A DNA stretch of 36,447 nucleotides from Branchiostoma floridae (Eukaryota > Chordata > Leptocardii > Amphioxiformes > Branchiostomatidae). Positions 21,686-32,900 of this stretch are shown piece by piece. Within the stretch, counting starts at the first letter, position 1. Each line of letters begins with the position of its first letter. The translations under genes and the position numbers were made by a program. The stretch covers positions 20,283,495 through 20,319,941 of the forward strand of contig NC_049992.1 in NCBI RefSeq assembly GCF_000003815.2. The letters are read 5' to 3'. The notes under the pieces are model-generated. The model had not been told where the DNA came from. It did not search any database and saw only the letters and a list, made by a program, of their open reading frames with translations.

Positions 21686-21930
21686 GATTACGAGTGCCCA
21701 GTTTGCTCGACGGACAGAGGCTAGTTCAGTAATGATTACAAGTGCGCAGTTTCCTCGGTGACAGAGGTTAGTAAAGCAATCATTTCAAATGAGCAGTTTC
21801 CTCGGTGATAGGGGCTAGTTCGGTAATCAATTAAAGTGTGCAGTTTCCTCGGTGATAGGGGCTAGTTCAGTAATCTTTACAACTGCGCAACTTCTTCGGT
21901 GATAGGGGCTAGTACAGTAATGACTGCACT
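21686..21930. repeat. Tandem repeat of about 48 bp, five units
   Basis: The unit includes GCGCAGTTTCCTCGGTGATA and GGGGCTAGTTCAGTAAT. Five imperfect copies are present. A lone related unit (CACAGTTTTCTCAGTGACAG) lies near 25660. Confidence 0.85.
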
Positions 21931-22330
21931 GAGATGTAAATCAAGTATAAGTTTTGGTGTAACAACACAAGTTACAATTGTGTGAAGATGACACGAAGAG
22001 GATTAGATTGGGTTTCACAGTTATATTCATATTCATCATTTGGTACAATATACATGTTTTACTGAAATATTAGTTTTGCCATGAAATATGACTGTTTAGT
22101 CACCTGAAAGTCATACGGTAAATATTACGAAATGAGCAGTCCCAAAATTATGCGTGTTTCAAATATTTTAAGATACCTTTATGAAGAAGTTAAAGTTAGT
22201 TAAAACTGCCCGTACATCTGCAGACGACCCCCAGAAGTGTAACACGATGTCCATCACGCGAAACAAGAACCCTCTCACTTGGATGTGCAAGATGTGTGAC
22301 GAGTTCCTACAACAGACATGCGAAGCCAAG

Positions 22331-22802
22331 TACAGTCAAACCTGTCTATAGCGGCCAATCAAGGGACTAGACAAATTTGGCCAATATAGATAGGTGATCA
22401 CTATAGAGAAGATGCTGATCAATTGACCACGAGCAATAAGTTACATATGATTTCAGTACCCATTGATCTTTCTCACCAAGTAACATTGCCTCGATCGTCT
22501 CCAAATTCAACTGACCCTGCCAAAGTTTAAACTTCCAGAAATGATTGATATTTCCATGCGCAATGTTGGTAAATTCGCCGACAAAGACTTGCGCTCTAAC
22601 GTTCAAGGCACGCGTACCTTTCGGTACCGCTAAAATGACCCTATCGGGAACTCTAAATCCTCGCAAACCACGATTTCAACCTCGGCGCAGGGTCACAAAC
22701 GGTCGCTTTATAGTCTCAGTAGGCAGCGTTTTTGCACCTACAGGACCGAGAATCATGTGACCGTGGCCGTTTTGGACAGGTGGCCGCTATAGATTATCTG
22801 TA
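22331..22802. mobile_element. TA-flanked MITE, pogo/Tigger-like ends
   Basis: The left end is TA then CAGTCAAACCTGTCTATAGC; on the complement strand the right end is TA then CAGATAATCTATAGCGGCC. The core CTATAGCGGCC is shared and inverted. A TA duplication with CAG ends fits the Tc1/mariner superfamily. The open frames inside (22367-22666 minus, 22545-22760 plus) overlap each other and match nothing I know. Confidence 0.65.
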
Positions 22803-24094
22803 ACAACACAAAACACACCCTATCTGCTTGGAGATAAGCAAAAGCCAAAACCACATTGTCTGTTCCATAATATCGAAAATATAGGGCTGATTTCTAAAAT
22901 CATTACTTCGACTATAACAACACCTACCGCAAAAAAAAGAATGTGCATTATCGCACAACTGATGGCTGACGGCATGCCAAACCACATACGAATGCGGAAA
23001 ACGAAACATAGAGATATAGATGTAAACACGTAGGACATAGACCACACACAATACTCTGTCGACGGAGGCTACGGTAAAGTCACAGGACAATAATTCAGTT
23101 TCCACAAAGATTTTATATTAGCCATGAATAAGATAAAAATCACGGTTTTGTGACGATTCATATTTTTTTTAGATTCTAAAGAAAAAAGGTAGTTGACTGT
23201 CATTTGCAGCCCACCTTGCTGAACAAAATATTGTACAAAACAATTGCAACAAACGTTAATATTGTTAGATGCTATATACGTTATTTATCCGATCGGATTG
23301 ATCATATATTAACCAATGTTTAGTCGGTCTCTTTGGTTTATTGATTTCATTAGTAACTTTTGTCTAATTATTCAATGATTGCATTGTTTTGTTGAGTATA
23401 TGTCTATGTCTGTTACATTGCTATGGCCCATTGGCAAAAGAGAGCAAATAAAGATCATCATCACCTATCTGACTTTGTGTCAACGTTTTTAAATGTCCCT
23501 AGCTTCGTCCTTTTATACCTTAACGATTTAGCCAATAATTATAGATAGGCGATGGGTTAAAATAATAAGTTTCCATCTTAGTTCTGTGAAAGATCAATTT
23601 TACCAATCAGGTAGTTTTGACTGAAAAATGAACTGATTCATTTTTGAACCAAAAATCGCTATTTTGTACATTTCAATGAGAAAGACTGAAAATCGACTGC
23701 CCCACACCCTCCCTACATAATTTGCTACTCTCCTGTTGCTGCACGCAGATGATCGCGACGTTGCAGTGTTCTTAGAATCTGAAACAGGATTACAATGCAA
23801 AAATGATAAGTTTAATACCTTCTGAAAAAATGTAAGATCCAAGTAAATTTGATTATAACTAATGTAATGGTTTTCAACGAATCAGGAAGAACAGGGAAGG
23901 GCATAAAATTTTCCCTTTGGCCTTGGCATGACGTAGAATATATCCAGATCACAAACTTATACACTTATCTAATAAACTTGATTTTGTAAGCCCTAATTCG
24001 CACTTGACTGTCCACAATGACCCTACTGAAACTCTACGATTGTATCAACTCTATAATTTTATATGTCTGTTAGATGTAGGATTCCTCAATTATC
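22803..24094. other. No gene seen between receptor copies
   Basis: Open frames of 75-103 codons on the minus strand at 22794-23105 overlap each other and show no motif. A LINE 3' tail lies at 23250-23463. Confidence 0.45.
23250..23463 (+). mobile_element. Probable LINE 3' tail
   Basis: The segment ends in GCAAAAGAGAGCAAATAAAG followed by a short ATC repeat, which resembles the 3' tails of invertebrate LINEs. No coding part is attached. The start position is approximate. Confidence 0.35.
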
Positions 24095-24770
24095 AAATTG
24101 ATAGAAACAACCTTGCTGTGCCCAGGAATTCATGTAACCAAGTATGCAGGACAGGACTTGGTATGTCCCCAACAGATATAGACATATCAACCCGTGTAAC
24201 AAAATGCTGGATAAGACTAAAAACAAGTAGACAGCTCCGCACTCCCCTTACAGGTGGATACACTACTAAAATAGTTTTTATAACTTTCTGCACCATATTA
24301 AAGAAATAACATAAATTACAGGCTATTCTTTCTTATCGAACAACAACTACCCTACAGTAGACAATAAGAATTTATGTACACGTAGATTAAGCTAACATTT
24401 TACAAAAATGTCAAATCGTAATAGCCGATTGAAAATCATCGTGATTATAATGCGTTTAATGAAAGACAAAATAAGAACAAGCGCACATCCATTAGAGATA
24501 GAAAGGGTCGTAATATTATGTACATACTGCTCAATGAATGCAGTGAAAAATGAAATACTTTTCATTAGTCATTGTACGACACTATATTTCAAACAGTTGA
24601 TACAATTTTACTAACATTTTACTACAGGAAATACCCAAAATACTATATTTCTACTAAAAGTCAAAATCTAATCATTACACCAAACGTGGGACAGTTCATT
24701 CACCACTGCCTTCAAAGAAGAAGTCAAACCAGACAATATCATACATTGTATCATATCAGACCCTAAAATT
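24095..24770 (+). pseudogene. Degenerate LINE C-terminal fragment
   Basis: The plus-strand frames give GMSPTDIDISTRVTKCWIRL (24150-24230), then KIRTSAHPLEIERVV and MNAVKNEILFISHCTTLY (24460-24600), then a segment ending VGQFIHHCLQRRSQTRQ (24690-24740). This order matches the C-terminal domain of the LINE at 10420-11223 (SDHPLQIEAGRY, then NEVHFLLECSLY). It is broken by several stops and frame changes. Confidence 0.65.
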
Positions 24771-25085
24771 AAGTATCACTCTATTTTTTACTCTTCTTCT
24801 TTTAGAATGTACTTGCAATTAGCCTTCGGGCATGATTTTGCAACATAAAACATTGATAATAATGGCACCGTCAATATTAAGGTAGACGGACAAAGTTTTG
24901 TTTCTGTCATGCGCATAAACAAAATAATTAGACATTTCACACTCACCAGATGACTTCTATGGCAGTGACTCACAGTCCTTCTCGCTTTATCAGGAGTAGT
25001 GCTTAACTGAACAAATATGTGCTTCGTTATGACACAATTACCATTGTTTTGCAATGAAAATGGCATCTGTGTTGTTCCTTTTATG

Positions 25086-26840
25086 TGAAACATGAACTTG
25101 CCTGCGCACGTTTGTCATCAACATCAGACAAATGAAACGCCAGGTTCCTGAAAAAACATCAATACACCTCCGCGTCACGTGAAGTCTCTTTGTCGCCATT
25201 GTGGTTTCAGAAATTGGCACAAATATACGGGTGCATTTAATTAATTTTCTTAGCCGTTTCCTGGTGATACATCATTTAGGTGTTCAATACCTAAACTTTT
25301 TGGTTGTCATTAGATAAGTACGATTTTGACAATACCTTATCTTCCAAGTCCAGGCGCATCTCCACAAAATTAGTCTGTTTGCAGAAAAAAAGCAATGTTG
25401 CAAAACGTCATCAAACTCTTACATAAAAGTAAGTCAGGCATACCCGACACTCATCATGATATTAGGTTACCTTTATATCTTTCCCTCTATCTTTTTTTTT
25501 GTGCGGTACAAAAAGTTTTAGAATGATGGTGTGCAAACATTTTAAAAATGTACACCATTAATGGGTAACTGAAAGAAGGAATAAGTAACAAAGAGTACCT
25601 GCTCGTTGCCAAAATAAGGGGCCTGTATACCCGTATTACCCTTACCTGTATACCTGCACAGTTTTCTCAGTGACAGGCTTTTACAGTATTGACTGCACAA
25701 GAAAATATATTGTAGATTCTTAGGATACGGTTTCCACATGGCTACATAGAATTTTATAAGCTCTAACTAAATGACATTATAGTTAAGTGAAACCCCGGTT
25801 ACAACAGTCAATCGATGGTCTGTTTTGGACAAGCCATCACAGTGAAAATCTGACATTATAAAAGGTTGACAGTAATGAATTATTCAAGACACAAGACGAA
25901 ATGTGCTGTATACATTCCAATTTTTATTCAAACATGAACTTGCCCGAGCACGTTTGTCTTCCACATCAGACAAATGAAAGCTCGGGTTCCTGAATAGGCA
26001 ACAATACACTATCGCGTTACGTGAGGCAAAGACTGTTTGTCGCTGTTTTGTTTTTGAAAATGGCTCGAATCTCTGGGAAAATTCTGATCTTTATCATAAC
26101 CAAAGGCTTCTATATTGGTGATTACAAGCGCATATGTTGTCAAGAACTTTTTTGCCTAAAAATAATTTTGCCACCTTACTTGTTTTGATTTTAAAGAAAG
26201 AGCCACTAAGATCGCACTATCAATATAGCATTGAACTGTGATCAGACATGTGTGGGCCGAATTACACATGCTTTGATTTCTTTAAAGACATTGTTAAATG
26301 TTTGATAATGATTCCATTTGTTATTGATGTAGAAAGAAGTGTGAGACTGGCTTTAAACAGTGCAAGTTAACCCGCACACCTCTAGTCGCAGCCACAGCTC
26401 AATCCTCCATGTTTTTCCTTCTCTACCACCTACCGTTACTCGGTGCCGTCTGCAAAGTAATGCTCATAATGATTTGAATTTTGGTGCACATTCAATAAAG
26501 AATTTATTCTTGACATCTATACGAAATATGAGTTGTGATCATTATTTCTGGCCGAAGCCGAGGACTTATTGATTACCCCTCGTAATTATTGATCATATCT
26601 CTAAACCTAAAAATGCATATGCTAGCAAAATAATGGGTTCGGCAAGGCGTTCGTAATCAAGAAATGATCCTACATTTGTACACACAAGAAGTTGTCTATG
26701 GTAGTAAATCACAGTTTTTATCATGTTTGTGTTATTAACATATTTTACGAAGAAAACGTCAGGTTTTTGAATATGTATCAGACCAACACGATACGTAAGG
26801 TAAAGTCTTTGTCGCTGTGGTGATTCAAACAGCAGCGCAA
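25086..26840. repeat. Local imperfect duplication, three units
   Basis: CATGAACTTGCC...CACGTTTGTC...CATCAGACAAATGAAA, then GGTTCCTGAA and a CGCGT-x-ACGTGA block, occur at 25086-25230 and 25926-26080; a weaker third copy is at 26745-26840. Another shared motif, GCAAAACGTCATCAA, is at 25397 and 26889. Parts of the region (24900-25000, 25870-25925) also resemble 35510-35690. No coding sequence recognised. Confidence 0.55.
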
Positions 26841-27828
26841 ACTATATCCCAAGTCCTTTTTCTAGGTACCTACTTTTGTAAAAAAGATTGCAAAACGTCA
26901 TCAAGCTATTGCAAAAGGACAAAGGCCATCTTACTTCAGACTTATCTTAAAATTGCTTCTCATATTCATTCCTTATTGTCTAGCAAAAAAGGTGGGTGGT
27001 ACTTTGCTTGTAAAGTAAAACAGTGAAGAAATGGTAGTGTGTAAAACCTCCACATTAGTTTCAACTGGAAAAGAGAACTAAGTAAAGCTGTGTCTCTACA
27101 GTTTACCTCTGGGTCTTCTCAAAATTATGAAAAGGCATACACACAGTGTACAATATACATTACAAACAATTTGTATCCCTTCGTAACAATAGTATTCCAG
27201 AAATAATATGACAACACACTATATGTGACTACAAAGACAACTTCTATATTGTTGTGAAAATTGATGAGTCAACAGATTGCACATCAATGAAGGGTAATTC
27301 AACGTAAGTCACAATGTTACTAAGTCAATACCTCTAAAATTATGTAATAGAATTTAAGATTATGAATTTACAGATCTTGAATCCTCACCCATGAAAGCAT
27401 CCCTGGTGTCCACGTTAAAGGTTTGATATATCCTCACAAATTGTTGCATCATGATTCTATTTTAACACGCTAGTAGAAATATCTCATGCCTGGCAGAATT
27501 GACAAGGCTACCGCACTTTCCGAATGTACACCTTCCTAGTAGAGAATAAAAAACGGAGGAATGCAGACACGGCCCGTGTTTTCCCTATTCTGAAAGCGTC
27601 TCAAGGACAAAAAACTACACTACCGTCGGTCAGTATGATAAACAACATGGCTGTGCCAGCCAATCCGTCGCAATGGCATTGTTTTTAAAGGTTGTCATTT
27701 TTTATATAGAGCTATCTTTTTCGCTATGGTCTGTATAGTTACGTACAAAGAAAGCGACAGCGATTTCGACAAAAACTCGACGGCCTGTCGCCCATGAATG
27801 AACCTGACCTTATAACGGTCAATCCAGG
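26841..27828. other. No gene seen 3' of the hevein-like exon
   Basis: A/T-rich; no further exon of the distal receptor is recognised downstream of its TAA. Confidence 0.45.
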
Positions 27829-28058
27829 TTAAGGAAACAATCGACATGTAATGAAACCCCAAAAGCTTTTTTCAATGCACTTTTTTTTCTTGTAGTTGAC
27901 ACAGTAAATACAGTCACAGTGGATAGGCGTTTGACCGCACCATTGACTGTCGGAGCAGCATGGGATTACACCGTCAGGATCACATTCAGCAGTGTTACCA
28001 TCATCTGCAAGGTAATGCTTGCCGCAACGTGAGTCGGCTCGCCACTTCCTCTTAGGAC
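27829..28058 (-). CDS. Hevein-like 8-cysteine domain exon, probably 3' terminal
   Basis: Entry in phase 1 after CCAATAG (28059). The text runs PKRKWRADSRCGKHYLADDG, AECDPDG, PCCSDSQWCGQT and HCDCIYCVNY, then a short tail to a TAA ending at 27829. Eight Cys with the CCS-x3-WCG-x-T-x2-HC core resemble hevein-type chitin-recognition modules, though this may be a separate amphioxus module that only looks similar. It sits on the same strand, downstream of the tail, transmembrane and stalk exons, so it is probably part of that receptor's ectodomain. A donor within the A-run is possible, in which case the tail is not coding. Confidence 0.65.
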
Positions 28059-28260
28059 CTATTGGATTAGTATTATTCAGTCAACACTTACAGAATAGAA
28101 GAGCTTCGCAGACAACCTTTGCATTGGTTGTCCGAATTTAGATGTTATAACATATGGAATACGAGACCGAGTGTCCCGTGTTCTTACGTACCAGCAATGC
28201 CCCAGCGCGGCTTAAATTGCCCGAGGGCTTGTAAATAATAAGGAATACGCCGAGTCGTCT

Positions 28261-28811
28261 TTAAAGGGGCATTCCACACCATACGGGACTGTTACTTTCC
28301 GATAGATATTAATTGTAGAAGTGACAAATGTATGCTACGTAACATTATACAATAGAGTAACCATTAGCCCCACGCGCATCAAAAAGCATTCAGACTTCTA
28401 TAAAACTCCCCAAGTACCTTCTAATTAAATCAATCAATCTCAGCCTATGGCGAAATACAATGTGCCTGACAACTCCTGACTGAAGTTAAGTTACAAAGCT
28501 AATTTCAGGGGCGCTAAGAAAAACACGTCTTGTTATGTGTTCTTTGATATATTATGAACAATTCACCTTCTTGGTTTGCTAAGCGCCCCTCATTTATGCC
28601 GAAAATATTCACAATAAAGGAAGTGTCTACACGTATAGGGAATACATGGGTAGGGTCTGCATGGGTTCAGTGAGTGTCATATTATTTTACAAACACACGT
28701 TGCGTAATTCGACACAAGTGGAATTCCGCCAAATGTCGGCTGATCTTGTATTAATTGATACATTATCTACTGGAAAATAACACTCCCTTCTTGAGTGGAA
28801 TGCCCCTTTAA
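28261..28811. mobile_element. TTAA-flanked MITE (family iii)
   Basis: The perfect end AGGGGCATTCCAC (28265-28277) is inverted at 28795-28807, with TTAA outside both (28261-28264 and 28808-28811). Similarity between the arms continues imperfectly for about 50 bases (CTGTTACTTTCC / GTGTTATTTTCC). An internal hairpin of about 85 bp has arms AGGGGCGCT and AGCGCCCCT (28507-28591). No coding sequence. Confidence 0.85.
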
Positions 28812-29196
28812 CCCTATTAATCCCTTGGGGGTCCTTTTATGATGTAAATTTGACGGCAATGGTGTTGTTATCCACAAAAGACATCACATCAGACATTATT
28901 ATTCTATCTCAACTTGCTGTTACATTTTTGTCTTTTTTTGTTATTGAAGTTTACTTGGAATAATCTTTTTGTCTTTCCAGCCAATACAATCACATAAATG
29001 ACGTCACAATAACATTAAATTACATCATAATGCTGTCAAATATCTCACAATCATTTGTTATTTATTTTACAAGTGCCAGCACGAAAATTTAAACCATATT
29101 GCAAGTCGTTTTGGAGTTACAGGGGTTCCAAACGTCGGCTACAAAAGCAACCCCAGTCTCAGATTGACCAAAAAAGTCCAGTCGGAACAGGCTTAA
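28808..29196. mobile_element. TTAA-flanked MITE (family ii), copy 3, short
   Basis: TTAA at 28808-28811 followed by CCCTATTAATCCC is mirrored at the right, where the complement of 29193-29196 reads TTAAGCCTGTTCCGACTGG and then TTTTTTGGTCAATCTGAGAC, as in copy 1. The interior matches copy 2 in reverse orientation around the CTTGCTGTTAC segment. It contains one TGACGTCA (28999). Its left TTAA is also the right TTAA of the neighbouring element. Confidence 0.75.
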
Positions 29197-29647
29197 CCTT
29201 ATCTCGAAAAAAAGTGCCTTCGCCAACTTTGATATAAATGCCAAAAACGTGGGCAACGACTATCAAACTTGGTGACTTTACCTATTTTTTTTGCAACGAT
29301 TTTACAATGATACTTTAAGTTTGTGATTTTTTCGTTTTGCCAAAGCAATAAATTCTTTTTTTTTTAGAATTTACTAATACTGCGAAAACAATGTAAGAGG
29401 TCTTAAGGTTTTGTTGTTGAACCACAATTTCTTATATCATTTCTGTGGTCGATATAAAAATATTCAACCCAAATTTTACTCAACCGTTATTGGGAAATGG
29501 AAACTGGCATGTTATCTATATAGACTTTTGTTCCTAAATATGTGTTATTTCTATGTGTTATTTCAGCTTCCTTTAGTATTTGTAACTTTTAGAGGAACGG
29601 ATCGTCTGACAAAGCCCAAATGGTACGGCCATCTTGAAACTTAGGTC

Positions 29648-29850
29648 CACTTTCCGCTAGACGGCGATCGCGATTAGCTCTCACTGCGACCTCAGTGTAT
29701 ACAATACAGCATGTAAACGATGGGATTTTATTGTGACTTAGAGGACAACATAACACACTAATTGTAAAAAATCGTTTCTTTTCCATACAATTCGATGAGC
29801 GATCAAGTTATAGGTCGCAGAGAGAGCGCGGCGAGAGCGCCGTCCAAGTG
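29648..29850. mobile_element. GC-rich inverted-repeat MITE, about 200 bp
   Basis: CACTTTCCGCTAGACGGCG near the left and its counterpart near the right (complement CACTTGGACGGCGCTCTCG) form imperfect arms of about 40 bases, each ending inward at TGCGACC / GGTCGCA. Its GC content contrasts with the AT-rich flanks. Superfamily unknown. Confidence 0.65.
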
Positions 29851-29869
29851 TAAACACTGCCAAAAAATG

Positions 29870-30200
29870 CCTTTTTATCATTTTATCTTTTTATCTTTTT
29901 TGCTTCCTCACAAAAAAGATATCTTACAGGAATAAATATATTCTGTCCCCAATAGAATGTAGAAAAATGTGCTTGGCCGTGAGGTAGGCAAATTTTTGCT
30001 TTTTATTGTTTTGAGAAACATTGAGATTTGTTTTCTTGCATTTCCCAAAAATGCTTTTTCTTGTTTTGCTTCCTCACAGAAAATTTATCTTCCAGGAAGA
30101 AAAAAAAATTATTGTATTTATTAAAAGTTGAATCCGGTTAGAAAAAAAAGAATTTCTAGAATTTTTTTCTTGCATTATAAGACAAAAAAAGAAGAAAATT
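29870..30200. repeat. T-rich duplicated intronic segment
   Basis: TTTTGCTTCCTCACA followed by ATATCTT or TTATCTTCCAGGAA appears at about 29895-29935 and 30060-30100. Otherwise A/T-rich, with nothing coding seen. Confidence 0.5.
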
Positions 30201-30488
30201 TTGCTTAAATGTCAAGAAGTTTTTTTGTTGTTCCTCGTTTTGCTTGAATTTTATTCTACATTTTCTTCCTGCAAGAATTTTTCTACATATAAGAATTGTC
30301 CATGGGGTAAGCAAAATAAAAAACAATCATTTTTGGTAGTGAATGACGTATTAGTCACTCATAAAATGATGGAAAACAAATTTACACACTTTAGTCTCGT
30401 GAGGATATACGCCTTTATCTTTGTGTCATATTTCAACTTATTTATAAATAGTCCTGTTGTAAAATTACGTTCATTACTTTTGACTCAC

Positions 30489-30746
30489 CATCGTAGCTGG
30501 TGCCCACATCAGGGTACCCACGGGTGGAGGTAGTGTCCACAGCAGGGTGACCACGGGTGGAGGTAGTGTCCATAGCAGGGTGCCCACGGGCGGCGGTAGT
30601 GTCCACAGCCGAGGGCCCATGGGTGGATGATGTATCCACATCAGGGTGACCATAGATATAGATAATGTCCGAAGCATGTTGACCAGGGATGAAGGTAGTG
30701 CTCAAAGCAGCCTGAACAGAGGTGAATGAAGAGTCAGCATCATCTT
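30489..30746 (-). CDS. Thr/Ser/Pro-rich repeat stalk exon
   Basis: A phase 1 to phase 1 exon of 258 bases (86 codons) ends at donor GATG/GTGAGT (30488-30487) and starts after GTCGCCAG (30747). The C-terminal half consists of 11-residue units: GHPDVDTSSTH, GPSAVDTTAAR, GHPAMDTTSTR, GHPAVDTTSTR and a shorter GYPDVGTSY. Thr/Ser/Pro-rich tandem units of this kind usually form extended, O-glycosylated stalks. The transmembrane exon ends in phase 0, so a small exon (phase 0 to 1) should lie between; I did not find it. The unit number may vary between individuals. Confidence 0.65.
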
Positions 30747-31067
30747 CTGGCGACAAGTGAGTTTTTTTAGTACATACAGCGAACGAAACTATTGCCTGTT
30801 GTAACTTATTTGGGTTCTTCCCACCACGTCAAAAGGTGAACAACGCCAAAAAGGCACCTTTGACTTTGACGCCAGTTGCCGAAAGCTGGTGCACTTATTC
30901 GCAACCCTCATTCTTGTGGCATTTTCATTGAGTCTTAATTTGTCATATCATTGTGAACTAGTCATTTCACCCACTCGTTTCGTAACTACATGGTGTGGAT
31001 TGTTATAATGAATTACGTAAATCTCGGTTCACTCAATTTTTTTTGATATGGGTCATCGTCTAAAATC

Positions 31068-31270
31068 AAGACTAAATAAAAGATCAGATAAAAGGAAATA
31101 AATAAAGATAAACGAATAAATAAAATAGATAAAATAAAATAAAATATAAAATAGATAAAGTAAAACAAAAGCAAACAAAAATGAATAATGAATAAAAAAT
31201 AAAACATAAAATAAGTAAACGAAAAAAAATGAAATAAAAGAAAAGAAAAGAAAAGGAAACAAAAAAAAAA
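31068..31270. repeat. A-rich (AAATA)n-type low-complexity tract
   Basis: Mixed AAATA/GATAA/AAAAG units; it is the intron directly downstream of the transmembrane exon. Open frames across it on the minus strand (Phe/Tyr/Leu-rich) are artefacts of the tract. Confidence 0.9.
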
Positions 31271-31342
31271 TATCGCATGGTGAAGGCATACGAGCTGCTT
31301 GTAGCTCAAAATGAAATAAAGGACGTAGCGCAAAGTAATTAC

Positions 31343-31455
31343 CTTCTGAACGTCCTGACCAGTGTACTTGTAGTAAAGCCAGGTTCCGAAAATGATCGAT
31401 GCCACCAACAAGGCAGTGATGATTACAGCAACGCAAACCCAGCCATAAGAGCACT
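31343..31455 (-). CDS. Transmembrane exon of the putative type II receptor
   Basis: The exon lies between acceptor TTTTTTTGCAG (31456 is the G) and donor AAG/GTAATT (31342-31341). It begins with two bases that complete a codon with the last base of 32901-33656 and then has 37 codons, ending in phase 0. The helix VCVAVIITALLVASIIFGTW is about 20-22 residues, followed by LYYKYTG. The frame read past the donor is only A/T-rich intron. The exon lies downstream of the tail exon on the same strand, across the gap at 32314-32413. Confidence 0.8.
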
Positions 31456-31734
31456 CTGCAAAAAAACGCAAACATAAGAGCGTGTTGGTAATATTACCCG
31501 CAGGCAAAATGTTAAGGAAAGACGGAATAAAAAAGGTATTTTTAATGTAGCAAGACCCATGCGTCTGTCATTGGCTTTGTTTGAACACATTTAAGCCATG
31601 CAGCTTCAATTTGATTGACTTCGTCCAAAATTATTACATCACTTACAAAAAATAAATGTAAAACCGTTCTTAACAACCGAAAATAATAAAACTAATTCAC
31701 CCCTTTCATAAAGTAAGTATGGTGCGGAGTAAAT

Positions 31735-32120
31735 TGTTAATAGCAAAAATGTATGCTAGGGCTGCGAAACTTGATGGCCTTTCCCAAAGTATGGTTGGCA
31801 AAAAATCTACTAAGGAACAAAAATTAAGTTTATGATTTTTCGTGTAACCATTGCAACGGGTTTCTTGCAGGGAAAATTATTCATATGAAAGTTTCTAATC
31901 TACGTCAATTGGGTTTTGTGGTTATATGTAGGAAAAACTTATTTTAGAAATTCTGACGATCCTACAGGCCCCACCCCTTGGCCCAGCAAATCCTGGTCTC
32001 GGCTAGGATGATGGTTAAACCAGTTAACGTTTTTTTTTAACATTCTGACGATCCTACAGGCCCCACCCCTTGGCCCAGCAAATCCTGGTCTGGGCTAAAA
32101 TAATGATTAAACCAGTAAAA
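31735..32120. mobile_element. MITE fragment with a duplicated end
   Basis: The left part (TATGCTAGGGC...CGAAACTTG and CATTGCAACGGG) aligns with the interior of the family i element. The right part is an end-like block, CAGGCCCCACCCCTTGGCCC to GGTTAAACC, repeated twice at a 92-base period (31949-32040 and 32041-32120). Read on the complement it starts TTAACCATCATCCTAGCCG, a diverged family ii end. Confidence 0.55.
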
Positions 32121-32313
32121 GTTTTAAATTGAAAAAAATCACCATTCTGGGTTATCAATGAGGTCCCCAGTGCATCGTGTGTTAATCAAATTGGAAACAA
32201 ATGAAAAAAGGAAGAATTGTCAAAATAGGAAATATTATTTTCATTTTTTTTTTAATTTGCTATGATAACTAGGTATAAATTTTTCACCAACACATTATAA
32301 ATATAATCAGTAA

Positions 32314-32413
32314 NNNNNNNNNNNNNNNNNNNNNNNNNNNNNNNNNNNNNNNNNNNNNNNNNNNNNNNNNNNNNNNNNNNNNNNNNNNNNNNNNNNNNNN
32401 NNNNNNNNNNNNN
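32314..32413. other. Assembly gap (100 N)
   Basis: It lies between the tail exon and the transmembrane exon of the distal receptor copy and removes the left arm of a TTAA-flanked element. Confidence 1.
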
Positions 32414-32586
32414 AAGAGACACCGGAACAAGGCCGAAGTCCCTAACTTCTGGGGTTCGTTCGCTACATGCGCGCAAAGCTGCTACTTTGGGGGAATGCGC
32501 TATCCCGGTTATAACCGGGCACAGCACACAGGACATGATTGTATATGTGTGCCGGATATATCCGGTTTGGGCAGTTTAAGGGTTAA
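32414..32586. mobile_element. Right arm of a TTAA-flanked element (family iv), left arm lost in a gap
   Basis: Read inward from TTAA at 32583-32586, the complement is CCCTTAAACTGCCCAAACC followed by the palindrome CCGGATATATCCGG and, further in, CCCGGTTATAACCGGG. CCCTT next to TTAA with palindromes just inside is common in piggyBac-like MITEs. The other end would be beyond the 100-N gap at 32314-32413. Confidence 0.65.
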
Positions 32587-32900
32587 AACATATTCATGAA
32601 TTTAGTTACCCGAGCCCCTCTAGCTCTGTGCTAAAACATTTGCTACATAAGTAACCAAACACCACAGGGTGTCGCTAATTTACTAGTAACCAAGGCGACA
32701 GATTTCTGATCCAGGTCGTTGGCATTAACTGTTTGGAGAAGATGAAGATTGAAGCTGAGGAAAAACAATATGTTTCCCGTGAACATAATAAGATAACCTT
32801 CCGTGAAGGTAAACATAACAAAAAGAACACGTTGCGAGCACTAATGTCCAAAGATGTTTGTTCCTGTTTAAAGCACATGAAGCAACAACAAATAACTTAC

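Noticed and set aside
22367-22760. Overlapping frames of 71-99 codons
   Set aside because: They lie within a TA-flanked MITE and overlap on opposite strands; no known motif.
31013-31300. Phe/Tyr/Leu-rich minus-strand frames resembling membrane proteins
   Set aside because: Translation of an A/T-rich simple-sequence intron after the donor at 31342; only the part upstream of the donor is exon.
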